Shown in pieces: positions 49,105 through 57,193 of a stretch of DNA of 64,000 nt. Numbering within the stretch: the stretch's first letter is position 1; every line of letters begins with the position of its first letter. The notes beneath the pieces are model-generated. The model searched no databases, was not told where the DNA came from, and worked only from the letters and a program-made list of their open reading frames with translations. Origin of the DNA: Streptacidiphilus fuscans (GTDB lineage Bacteria; Actinomycetota; Actinomycetes; Streptomycetales; Streptomycetaceae); assembly GCF_015690355.1 (NCBI RefSeq), contig NZ_JADPRT010000010.1:248001-312000 (forward strand), given 5' to 3'. Made by a program: the position numbers and the translations under genes.

Positions 49105-50358
49105 ATGCCCGAGTCCACCGTCCCCATGCCGGGCCCTCACCCGCGGACGGCCCGACAGACGGCCCAGCAGACGGCCGCGCAGACGACCCCGCGGACGGGG
49201 CCGCTCGCCGGTGTCCGGGTGGTGGAGCTGGCGGGGCTGGGACCTGGGCCGTTCGCCGCGATGCTGCTGGCCGACCTGGGCGCGGACGTGGTGCGGGTGG
49301 ACCGGCCGGGGGGCGCGCCGCTGGCCGGGGATCCGGCGCTGGACGTCACCAACCGGGGCAAGCGCAGCGTGGTCCTCGACCTCAAGTCGGCGGACGGCGT
49401 GGCGCAGGTGCTCGACCTGGTCGAGCGCGCGGACCTGCTGATCGAGGGGTACCGGCCGGGCGTGGCCGAGCGCCTGGGCGTGGGACCGGCCGACTGCCTC
49501 GCCCGGAACCCCCGGCTGGTGTACGGGCGGATGACCGGCTGGGGGCAGGAGGGTCCGCTGTCCCAGGCGGCGGGGCACGACATCGGGTACATCGCCACGG
49601 CGGGCGTCCTCGGACTGGTCGGTGCGGCGGACGGGCCGCCCGCGATCCCGGTCAACCTGGTCGGCGACTACGCGGGCGGCTCGCTCTACCTCGTCGTCGG
49701 GCTGCTGGCGGGGCTGCACCACGCCGGGGCGACCGGGCAGGGACAGGTGGTGGACGCCGCCATCGTGGACGGCGCGGCCCATCTGACCTCGGTGCTGTGG
49801 GGGTTCATGGCCGGCGGGCGCTGGCAGGACCGGCGCGGCGTCAACATCATCGACGGCGGCGCGCCCTTCTACGCCGTCTACGCGACCGCCGACGGCCGGC
49901 ACATGGCCGTGGGCGCGCTGGAGCCGCAGTTCTACGCCGAGTTCGCCAAGCTGCTGGAGCTGCCCGCCGACGCGCCGGGGCAGCGCGACATCGGACGCTG
50001 GGACGAGCTGCGCGCGCTGATCACCGAACGCTTCGCCACCCGAACGCTGGCCGACTGGCAGCAGGTCTTCGAGGGGACGGACGCGTGCGTCGCGCCGGTG
50101 CTCAACCTGCACGAAGCCGCCGAGCACCCGCACCTGCGGGCCCGGGGCAGCTACGCCGTCCACGACGGCGTCCCCCAACCCGCGCCCGCGCCCCGCTTCT
50201 CGGGCACTCCGGCCTCCGTCCCGCGGCCTCCAGCGCTCCCGGACGCGGGACGCGCCTCGGTCGCCGCCGACTGGGACCTGCCCGGGCTGCTCACGCCCGA
50301 CCCATCCCACGGCCCATCCCACGGCCCGTCCGACGACCCGTCCCACGACCCGTCGTGA
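49105..50358 (+). CDS. CaiB/BaiF family CoA transferase / alpha-methylacyl-CoA racemase
   Basis: A 417-residue class III CoA-transferase family protein. GVRVVELAGLGPGPFAAMLL is the N-terminal signature and the catalytic Asp is in GHDIGYIATAGVLGLVG. The overall form, with GQGQVVDAAIVDGAAHL and ACVAPVLNLHEAAEHPHL, best matches alpha-methylacyl-CoA racemases, so it may epimerise branched acyl-CoAs before beta-oxidation. GGAGG precedes the ATG at 49105. Both ends carry tandem arrays: TARQ/TAQQ-type at residues 14-29 and DPSH/GPSH-type at the last 19 residues. Confidence 0.9.
   Translation: MPESTVPMPGPHPRTARQTAQQTAAQTTPRTGPLAGVRVVELAGLGPGPFAAMLLADLGADVVRVDRPGGAPLAGDPALDVTNRGKRSVVLDLKSADGVAQVLDLVERADLLIEGYRPGVAERLGVGPADCLARNPRLVYGRMTGWGQEGPLSQAAGHDIGYIATAGVLGLVGAADGPPAIPVNLVGDYAGGSLYLVVGLLAGLHHAGATGQGQVVDAAIVDGAAHLTSVLWGFMAGGRWQDRRGVNIIDGGAPFYAVYATADGRHMAVGALEPQFYAEFAKLLELPADAPGQRDIGRWDELRALITERFATRTLADWQQVFEGTDACVAPVLNLHEAAEHPHLRARGSYAVHDGVPQPAPAPRFSGTPASVPRPPALPDAGRASVAADWDLPGLLTPDPSHGPSHGPSDDPSHDPS
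49147..49194 (+). repeat. 4 x 12-bp tandem array, 5' end of the CaiB gene
   Basis: Four 12-bp units, consensus ACGGCCCAGCAG, encode TARQ/TAQQ/TAAQ/TTPR. Confidence 0.9.
50299..50355 (+). repeat. 12-bp tandem array, 3' end of the CaiB gene
   Basis: Nearly five 12-bp units (consensus GACCCATCCCAC) encode DPSH/GPSH/GPSD up to the stop codon. Confidence 0.92.
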
Positions 50359-50424
50359 ACGCGAAGCCCTGATCACCCACCGAACACCCTTCCCTGACAC
50401 TCCGCCAGAAAGCAGGCAGTCAGC

Positions 50425-51648
50425 GTGACCACCGGAACCCCCGAAGCATTCGTCTACGACGCGATCCGCACCCCGCGTGGCCGGGGGAAGGCGAGCGGAT
50501 CGCTGCACGGAACCAAGCCGATCGACCTCGTGGTCGGGCTGATCCACGAGATCCGGCGACGGTTCCCCGACCTCGACCCGGCGGCGATCGACGACGTCGT
50601 GCTCGGCGTGGTCAGTCCGCTCGGCGACCAGGGGTCGGACATCGCCAAGGTGGCGGCGATCGCCGCCGGGCTGCCGGACACCGTGGCGGGCGTCCAGGAG
50701 AACCGCTTCTGTGCGTCGGGCCTGGAGGCGGTCAACCTGGCTGCCGCCAAGGTCCGTTCGGGCTGGGAGGACCTGGTCCTCGCGGGCGGCGTGGAGTCGA
50801 TGTCCCGGGTGAAGATGGGCAGCGACGGCGGCGCCTGGGCGATGGACCCGATGACCAGCTACGAGACCGGCTTCGTGCCGCAGGGCGTGGGCGCGGACCT
50901 GATCGCCACCGTCGAGGGGTACTCCCGCTCGGACGTCGACGCGTTCGCCGCCGAGTCCCAGGCGCGCGCGGCGGAGGCGCAGAAGGAGGGTCGGTTCGAC
51001 CGCTCCGTCGTGCCGGTGCGCGACCGCAACGGGATCGTGGTCCTGGACCGCGACGAGTTCATCCGTCCCGGCACCACCGTGGAGTCGCTGGCGGGCCTCA
51101 AGCCCTCCTTCGCGACCATCGGCGAGCTGGGCGGGTTCGACGCGGTGGCGCTGCAGAAGTACCACTGGGTCGAGAAGATCGACCACGTGCACCACGCGGG
51201 CAACTCGTCCGGCATCGTGGACGGCGCGGCGCTGGTGGCGATCGGCAACGCCGAGGTGGGCGAGCGGTACGGGCTGACGCCGCGGGCGCGGATCGTCTCC
51301 GCGGCCGTCTCCGGGTCGGACCCGACGATCATGCTGACCGGCCCGGCCCCGGCGACGCGTAAGGCGCTGGCCAAGGCGGGTCTGACGGCCAAGGACATCG
51401 ATCTGGTGGAGATCAACGAGGCGTTCGCCGCGGTGGCGCTGCGCTTCATCCGCGAGCTGGGCTTCGACCACGCACAGGTCAACGTCAACGGCGGCGCGAT
51501 CGCGCTGGGCCACCCGCTGGGCGCGACCGGGGCGATGCTGCTGGGCACCGTCCTGGACGAGCTGGAGCGGCGCGACCTGCGCCGCGGTCTGATCACCCTC
51601 TGCGTGGGCGGCGGCATGGGCATCGCGACCGTCATCGAGCGGCTCTGA
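50425..51648 (+). CDS. acetyl-CoA C-acyltransferase (thiolase)
   Basis: A 407-residue thiolase that cleaves 3-ketoacyl-CoA to acetyl-CoA. The acyl-accepting Cys is in ENRFCASGLEAVNLAA, the His in NGGAIALGHPLGATGAML and the second Cys in LCVGGGMGIATVIE. GTG at 50425 lies 66 bp after the CaiB gene. With the following FadB it forms the standard beta-oxidation pair (FadA-FadB), probably acting on products from the PaaK/CaiB reactions or fatty acids. Confidence 0.93.
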   Translation: MTTGTPEAFVYDAIRTPRGRGKASGSLHGTKPIDLVVGLIHEIRRRFPDLDPAAIDDVVLGVVSPLGDQGSDIAKVAAIAAGLPDTVAGVQENRFCASGLEAVNLAAAKVRSGWEDLVLAGGVESMSRVKMGSDGGAWAMDPMTSYETGFVPQGVGADLIATVEGYSRSDVDAFAAESQARAAEAQKEGRFDRSVVPVRDRNGIVVLDRDEFIRPGTTVESLAGLKPSFATIGELGGFDAVALQKYHWVEKIDHVHHAGNSSGIVDGAALVAIGNAEVGERYGLTPRARIVSAAVSGSDPTIMLTGPAPATRKALAKAGLTAKDIDLVEINEAFAAVALRFIRELGFDHAQVNVNGGAIALGHPLGATGAMLLGTVLDELERRDLRRGLITLCVGGGMGIATVIERL

Positions 51649-51710
51649 GCCGCACGAGTACGCAGCCGACCGCCCGCCCCCCTTCGCCGCACGCCTGGAG
51701 ACCTCAACCC

Positions 51711-53909
51711 ATGAGCACCGAGAACATCACCACCATCCGCTGGGAGCAGGACGCCGACGGGGTCGTCACCCTCGTCCTGGACGACCCCAACCAGTCCGTC
51801 AACACCATGAACACGGCCTTCACGGCCGACTTCGTCGCCGTCGTCGCCCGGCTCACCGCGCTGCGCGACGCGGGTGAGTTGCGCGGCGTGATCGTCATGT
51901 CCGCCAAGAAGACCTTCTTCGCCGGTGGCGACCTGCGCATGCTGAGCGCCGTCCAGCCCGCCGACGCGCAGGAGTTCTTCGAGGGATCGCTCGTTCTCAA
52001 GCGCGCGCTGCGCGGGCTGGAGACGCTGGGTGTTCCCGTCGTCGCCGCGATCAACGGGGCCGCGCTCGGCGGGGGCCTGGAGATCGCGCTGGCCTGCCAC
52101 CACCGGGTGGCCCTGGACGCGCCGCAGGTCAAGATCGGGCTGCCGGAGGTGACGCTGGGCCTGCTGCCGGGCGGTGGCGGCGTGGTGCGTACCGTGCGGC
52201 TGCTCGGGATCACCGACGCGCTGCTCAAGGTGCTGCTGCAGGGACAGCAGTACCGGCCGGCGCAGGCCCTGGAGCACGGGCTGGTGCACGAGTTGGCGGC
52301 GGACAGGGACGAACTGCTGGCCAAGGCACGGGCGTTCGTCGAGGCCAACGAGACCTCCCAGCAGCCGTGGGACGTCAAGGGCTACAAGATCCCCGGTGGC
52401 ACGCCGAGTTCGCCCGCCTTCGCGGCCAACCTGCCGGCCTTCCCGGCCAACCTGAAGAAGCAGCTGAACGGCGCGCCCTACCCGGCGCCGCGCAACATCC
52501 TGGCCACCGCCGTCGAGTCGGCGCAGGTGGACATCGACACCGCGTTCACCATCGAGGCGCGCTACTTCACCGAGCTGGCCACCGGCCAGACCGCGAAGAA
52601 CATGATCCAGGCGTTCTTCTTCGACCTGCAGGCCGTCAACTCGGGTGCCAACCGGCCCGCCGACGTCCCGGCCCGCAAGGTGACCAAGGTCGCGGTGCTG
52701 GGCGCGGGGATGATGGGCGCGGGGATCGCGTACTCGTGTGCCAAGGCGGGCATCCAGGTGGTGCTCAAGGACGTGAGCACGGAGGCGGCCGAGCGCGGCA
52801 AGGACTACTCGCGCACGCTGCTGGCCAAGGCGCTGTCCCGCGGGCGGACCACGGAGGCCAAGCGGGACGCGCTGCTGGCGCTGATCACGCCGACCGGCGA
52901 CGTGGCCGACCTGGCCGGCTGCGACGCGGTGATCGAAGCGGTCTTCGAGAACGTGGCGCTGAAGCACCAGGTCTTCGCCGAGATCCAGGACGTGGTCGCG
53001 CCCGACGCGCTGCTCTGCTCCAACACGTCGACGCTGCCGATCACGATGCTGGCGGAAGGCGTCAAGCGGCGTGAGGACTTCATCGGGCTGCACTTCTTCT
53101 CGCCGGTCGACAAGATGCCGCTGGTCGAGATCATCAAGGGCGAGCAGACCGGGGACGAGGCGCTGGCCCGCGCGTTCGACCTGGTCCGGCAGATCAACAA
53201 GACGCCGATCGTGGTGAACGACTCGCGCGGGTTCTTCACCTCGCGGGTGATCGGGCAGTTCATCAACGAGGGCGTGGCGATGGTCGGCGAGGGCGTCGAC
53301 CCGGCGTCGGTCGAGCAGGCGGCGGGCCAGGCCGGGTACCCGGCCAAGGTGCTGTCGCTGATGGACGAGCTGACGCTGACCCTGCCGCGCAAGATCCGCG
53401 AGGAGGCTCGGGTCGCGGCCGAGGCCGAGGGCCGGGCCTGGGCCCCGCACCCGGCGGACGCGGTGCTGGACCGGATGCTGGACGAGTTCGGCCGCACCGG
53501 GCGCAGCGGTGGCGCCGGCTTCTACGACTACGTGGACGGCAAGCGGGCCGGACTGTGGCCTGGGCTGCGCGAGCACTTCACCAAGCCTGGCGCCGACGGG
53601 TCGACCGGTGTGGACGTGCCGTTCCGCGACATGCAGGACCGGATGCTCTTCGCCGAGGCGCTGGACACCGTCCGCTGCCTGGAGGAGGGCGTGCTGACCT
53701 CGGTGGCGGACGCCAACATCGGCAGCATCCTGGGGATCGGCTTCCCGGGCTGGACCGGCGGCGTGCTGCAGTACATCAACGGCTATGAGGGCGGCCTGGC
53801 CGGGTTCGCGGCGCGGGCACGGGAGTTGGCGGCGGCGTACGGCGAGCGGTTCGAGCCCCCGGCGCTGCTGGTCGAGAAGGCGGAGCGCGGCGAGACGTTC
53901 ACGGACTGA
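51711..53909 (+). CDS. fadB: multifunctional enoyl-CoA hydratase / 3-hydroxyacyl-CoA dehydrogenase
   Basis: A 732-residue trifunctional-type enzyme. The N-terminal crotonase domain has KKTFFAGGDLRML and the oxyanion region NGAALGGGLEIALACHHR, with the catalytic Glu region LPEVTLGLLPGGGG. The NAD-binding domain starts at about 322 (VAVLGAGMMGAGIAYSCAKA) and HFFSPVDKMPLVEII follows. The C-terminal dehydrogenase domains are complete, with GFFTSRVIGQFINEG. It catalyses hydration and oxidation in beta-oxidation. It follows the thiolase by 62 bp. Its stop is only 32 bp from an extraordinary C24-G12 block shared with the convergent membrane protein gene. Confidence 0.94.
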   Translation: MSTENITTIRWEQDADGVVTLVLDDPNQSVNTMNTAFTADFVAVVARLTALRDAGELRGVIVMSAKKTFFAGGDLRMLSAVQPADAQEFFEGSLVLKRALRGLETLGVPVVAAINGAALGGGLEIALACHHRVALDAPQVKIGLPEVTLGLLPGGGGVVRTVRLLGITDALLKVLLQGQQYRPAQALEHGLVHELAADRDELLAKARAFVEANETSQQPWDVKGYKIPGGTPSSPAFAANLPAFPANLKKQLNGAPYPAPRNILATAVESAQVDIDTAFTIEARYFTELATGQTAKNMIQAFFFDLQAVNSGANRPADVPARKVTKVAVLGAGMMGAGIAYSCAKAGIQVVLKDVSTEAAERGKDYSRTLLAKALSRGRTTEAKRDALLALITPTGDVADLAGCDAVIEAVFENVALKHQVFAEIQDVVAPDALLCSNTSTLPITMLAEGVKRREDFIGLHFFSPVDKMPLVEIIKGEQTGDEALARAFDLVRQINKTPIVVNDSRGFFTSRVIGQFINEGVAMVGEGVDPASVEQAAGQAGYPAKVLSLMDELTLTLPRKIREEARVAAEAEGRAWAPHPADAVLDRMLDEFGRTGRSGGAGFYDYVDGKRAGLWPGLREHFTKPGADGSTGVDVPFRDMQDRMLFAEALDTVRCLEEGVLTSVADANIGSILGIGFPGWTGGVLQYINGYEGGLAGFAARARELAAAYGERFEPPALLVEKAERGETFTD

Positions 53910-55172
53910 GCGTCCGGAGACTTTGCGTTCCCGTCGGCGCGCCCCCCCCCCCCCCCCCCCCCCCCGGGGGGGGGGGGCCCCGCCGCCGTAGTACACCAGC
54001 GACACCCCGTACACGGCGGACGCGACCGCTGCCGTCGCCAGGAAGGGCCAGGCTACGGCGCGGTGGTCGGCGAACCACTGGGCCAAGGGGTAGAGCAGCG
54101 TGAAGGCCGGGAGCAGGAAGCGCGCAAGCGGCGGGTAGGGCGAGGCGTTGACGAAGTCGACCAGGACCATGCCCGCCCCGAAGACCAACAACGGCAGCGG
54201 CTGCCTCCGGTGGCCGCTCTGGCACAGGGCGACCACGAGCAGCACCAGGTAGCCGATCCCGGTGAGCGCCTCCGGGAGCTTGCCGACGGCCCAGTGGCGG
54301 GCGCTCGGGTCGGAGCCGAAGAGGTCGGCGGTGAGTTGGGCGTACCAGTGCAGCGTGCTGCCGCCCCAGTCCAAGCCGGTGTTCCACGCGTCCTGGATGT
54401 GGAAGTAGGCGTCCAGCGAGTGCGCGGCGACGCTCACGTAGACGATGTAGCCGAGCCAGCCGAGCGGAGCGAGCACCACGGCCGCCGCCGGGCGCCACCG
54501 CCCGTCCCGCCACCACCCGTCCCGCCACCGCCCGTCGCGCAGGCCCGACCTCCGATCGCGCCACAGGCGTAGCAGCGCGGTCAGGGCGACCGCCGCTATC
54601 AGCGCGGAGGCGCTCGGCCGGGTCAGCCCGGCCAGGGCGCAGAGCACCCCCGCCGTGACCCAGCGTTCCGCCAGCACGGCGTAGAGGCTCCAGGCGCAGA
54701 GGGCGGTGAAGAGCGCCTCCGAGTACCCCATCGACTCCACCGCGGCCAGCGGCAGCACGCCCCAGAGGACGACGGCGACGACGCCGACCCGGCGGCTCCA
54801 GAGGCGGTCGGCGACGGCGAAGATCGCCCAGGCCGCCGCCAGCGAGGACACCCAGGCGACGGCGACCAGCGCACCGGCCGTGTCGAGCCCGGTGACCTCC
54901 CGGACCGCGCGGGCCAGGCCGGGGTAGAGCGGGAAGAAGGCGCGCGGCGAGTAGGGGATGCCGTGCGCGCCGATCGCGCCGTTGCCCCGGGAGTAGCCGT
55001 GGTCGACGATCAGGCCGTACCAGCCGGCGTCCCAGAGGGTGCCGAGCCGGGCGATCGGGTCCTTGCCGTGGGTGGCCGCCGAGCCGTGCGTCCAGCCGTA
55101 GCCGAGGACCATCGCGATCCCGAGCCCGCGGACCGCCGCGTAGGCGAGCAGCGCGGGCGCGGCGCGCCCCAC
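53899..55172 (-). CDS. PIG-V-like membrane mannosyltransferase, 3' end disturbed
   Basis: A polytopic protein of about 400 residues with roughly ten membrane helices. WDAGWYGLIVDHGYS and FFPLYPGLARAVREV near the N-terminus are the PIG-V / GPI-mannosyltransferase-type signatures with acidic catalytic residues. It is paralogous to the protein at 57194-58549. After SAVYGVSLVYYGGG the frame enters the C24-G12 block and then runs on, antisense to fadB, without a stop for kilobases. One frame over, a stop lies at 53899-53901, right after the block. The true C-terminus is therefore unresolved and the end given assumes a frameshift in the homopolymer. A pentapeptide array (RDGRW) lies in a cytoplasmic loop. 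Start GTG at 55172. Confidence 0.72.
53942..53977. repeat. C24-G12 homopolymer block
   Basis: Twenty-four C followed directly by twelve G. It lies between fadB and the convergent mannosyltransferase gene and disrupts the 3' end of the latter. It could fold as a perfect hairpin. Runs this long are exceptional in a bacterial genome and may be a read or assembly artefact at a strong terminator. Confidence 0.9.
54493..54537 (-). repeat. 3 x 15-bp tandem array in the mannosyltransferase gene
   Basis: Three 15-bp units (plus-strand consensus CGCCACCGCCCGTCC) encode RDGRW/RDGWW/RDGRW. Confidence 0.9.
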
Positions 55173-55270
55173 GGTCCGGCGCAGCGCTGGGCCGCTGTCA
55201 GCGGGACGGAAGAGGGGTACGGGACGAGCCCGGACGGAGGTGATACGGCCAGCCTAGGCGCGCGCCGCGA

Positions 55271-55963
55271 TCACCGCTCGCGGGCCTCCGCGCGGCGCAG
55301 GGCGGCTCGGAGGGTGGTGCGGACCTCTGCCCCAGGAGTCTCCGGCACTCCGAGTTCGGCGGCGATGCGACGGTGCGCGCCGGGGCAGGGCCGCGACCCC
55401 GGCCCGGCCGCTGCCTCCGATTCCGCCTCCGCCTCCGACTCCGGCGCGGGCCCCGCCGCCGCCTCCCGCTCCCGCCTGTCCGACGCGAGGGCGGCGCGCT
55501 CGATGCCGACCAGCAGGTCGATCAGGCCGTGGTCGGCGTATCCGGCCGCACCGGCCCGGAGCCGGGTGCTGACGCTGCGGTAGAAGGCGCGGCCCGCCTG
55601 ACGCCGCAGTTGGGCACGCAGGCGTGGCGGCAACGGGGCGAGGGCGCGCTCCAGGGCGGGCTCGGTGGCCTGCCACAGGAGCCGCGCGGCACGGACCGAC
55701 TCCTCGGCGGGGATGCCGTCGACGGCGCGGCGGGCGCCGAGCAGTTCGGCGCCGACGAGCTCGGCCTCGGCCACCTGGGGCTGTTCGCCGCGCAGTCCGG
55801 TGGCGCACTCGCGCAGCACGTTCTCGGCGTTGCGGCGGACCCGGGACCAGCGGCCGGTCGCGACCAGGGGGCTGTCGGCCTCGGCGAGCAGCGCGGCGTA
55901 GGCGTCGACGACGCCCGGCCGTTCCTCCTCGAACCGGCTGGCCGCCGCCTGATCCGCTGCCAC
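55271..55963 (-). CDS. hypothetical helical protein
   Basis: A 230-residue cytoplasmic protein, mostly alpha-helical by composition. The N-terminal 150 residues (FEEERPGVVDAYAALLAEA, then RWSRVRRNAENVLRECA) resemble the RsbRD-type or histidine-kinase-associated helical domains seen in Streptomyces regulators. An acidic Glu/Ala/Ser linker follows (about 175-195). The end (RRIAAELGVPETPGAEVRTT) has a helix-turn-helix look. I do not recognise a family with confidence. GTG at 55963 is the start. It is upstream of the mannosyltransferase on the same strand, 98 bp apart. Confidence 0.55.
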   Translation of the reverse strand: MAADQAAASRFEEERPGVVDAYAALLAEADSPLVATGRWSRVRRNAENVLRECATGLRGEQPQVAEAELVGAELLGARRAVDGIPAEESVRAARLLWQATEPALERALAPLPPRLRAQLRRQAGRAFYRSVSTRLRAGAAGYADHGLIDLLVGIERAALASDRREREAAAGPAPESEAEAESEAAAGPGSRPCPGAHRRIAAELGVPETPGAEVRTTLRAALRRAEARER

Positions 55964-56028
55964 CCACCGCCCCCTTCACCGGACCTCGACCCAACGACGG
56001 TCCGATCCTAAGCGGCAGCCGTCCGGGC

Positions 56029-56892
56029 CTATGCGCAGGCGTCGACCCCGATGGCCGGGGGCACCTCCGGAGGCACATGCGGGGACGCCTCCCGGGGCAC
56101 CTCCGATCGCCCTCCCGAGGGCCCTCCCGAAGGCACTCCCTCGGATGTTTCCGGCGGCGGGCGGAAGATCAGGGCGGCCACCCCGCCGCCGAGCGCCGCT
56201 CCCAGCAGTTGCGCGGCGAGGAAGGCGGGAAGCGAGGCGGGCGCCAGGCCTGACGGGCCGCCGGTGAGTGAACGGGCCACGGTGACAGCAGGGTTGGCGA
56301 AGGCCCCGGACGAGGTGGACCAGATCCCGGCCGCGATGTAGGCGGCGACGGCCAGCGGGATCATCCGGTCCCGACCGGTGCGGTCGAGGCCCTGCACGAC
56401 CAGGATCAGCCCGGCCGTGCCGACCACCTCGCCGAGCAGCGTCCCGGCTCCTCCCAGGTGCGCGCCGGTGGCGGCCAGCAGCGGCCTGCCGAACATCGCC
56501 TCGGCCAGCACCGCGCCGACGGTCGCCCCGAGCAGCTGCGCGAGAAGACGGACGGCACGGGAACGGGCGGAGAGACCGCGCACGGTGAGGGTGACCACCG
56601 GGTTGAGGTGACCGCCGGAGACCGGGGCGAAGAGCAGGATCAGCACCCCGAGCGCACTCGACGTCGCCAGCGAGGTCGCCAGCAGCACCGTGGCGGGATC
56701 GCGGCCGAGCGCCACGGCCTTGTCCGTCGATCCGACCACCACGCCAGCCAGCAGCGCGGTCCCCACCAGCTCGGCCCCGACCCGACGCCATTCCGCCCGA
56801 TGCCGTCCGGCCCGACGCCATCCCGCATGATGCCGTCCCGCCTGACGCCGTCCCGACTGACGCAGACCCACCCCAACCGACCCTGTCCCCAT
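56029..56892 (-). CDS. aquaporin / MIP family channel
   Basis: A 287-residue major intrinsic protein. Both NPA-like half-helices are present: GGHLNPVVTLTVRG (NPV variant) and SGAFANPAVTVARS (NPA). About six membrane helices span residues 38-245. The variant first motif and the sequence pattern suggest an actinobacterial aquaglyceroporin of unproven substrate. The N-terminal tail (about 10-37) is a Arg/His/Gly/Trp pentapeptide array. The C-terminal 45 residues are Pro/Ser/Glu repeats. ATG at 56892 follows a TTGACA promoter with a leaderless layout. Confidence 0.85.
   Translation of the reverse strand: MGTGSVGVGLRQSGRRQAGRHHAGWRRAGRHRAEWRRVGAELVGTALLAGVVVGSTDKAVALGRDPATVLLATSLATSSALGVLILLFAPVSGGHLNPVVTLTVRGLSARSRAVRLLAQLLGATVGAVLAEAMFGRPLLAATGAHLGGAGTLLGEVVGTAGLILVVQGLDRTGRDRMIPLAVAAYIAAGIWSTSSGAFANPAVTVARSLTGGPSGLAPASLPAFLAAQLLGAALGGGVAALIFRPPPETSEGVPSGGPSGGRSEVPREASPHVPPEVPPAIGVDACA
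56784..56858 (-). repeat. 5 x 15-bp tandem array in the aquaporin gene
   Basis: Five 15-bp units (plus-strand consensus GATGCCGTCCCGCCT) encode the Arg/Gly/His-rich N-terminal tail of the channel. Confidence 0.9.
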
Positions 56893-57193
56893 AGGGGGCA
56901 GAGAAGCGCCATTTCAACATTTTGTCAATTTTTACCCAGCCCATGCCGCCCGCACACCTGACACGGATCCACCGCATATCTGACACGCGATCAACACAGC
57001 TGCGTCCAGGGGCGGGTCCAGTTCGTGCACAATTCCGCCACGCACACGCGAAGCCGCACGTCGGCCCGCTCTCACTCCGAACCGGATCTCACCTCAATTT
57101 TCCGATCCGTACACATTGACCTGACAGGATGGCCGTCATGCTCGGCTCAACTTGCCGACCGAACTTCGAGCCCTTCCCATCACCGAGGAAACC
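56893..57193. other. aquaporin-mannosyltransferase divergent region
   Basis: This 301-bp gap holds the aquaporin promoter in an unusually A+T-rich patch (56910-56935). CTGACACG occurs twice, near 56958 and 56981, of unknown meaning. TTGACC near 57116 may belong to the downstream gene. No RNA gene seen. Confidence 0.5.
56900..56928 (-). promoter_or_regulatory. promoter of the aquaporin gene
   Basis: On the minus strand an exact -35 TTGACA (56923-56928), a 17-bp spacer and a weak -10 TTCTCT (56900-56905) lie 7 nt before the ATG, again a leaderless arrangement. Confidence 0.5.

Noticed and set aside
50859..53898. Very long minus-strand ORF continuing from the mannosyltransferase through fadB and the thiolase
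   Set aside because: It is antisense to two clear enzymes and exists only because the C24-G12 block removes the stop; its sequence has no protein-family pattern.
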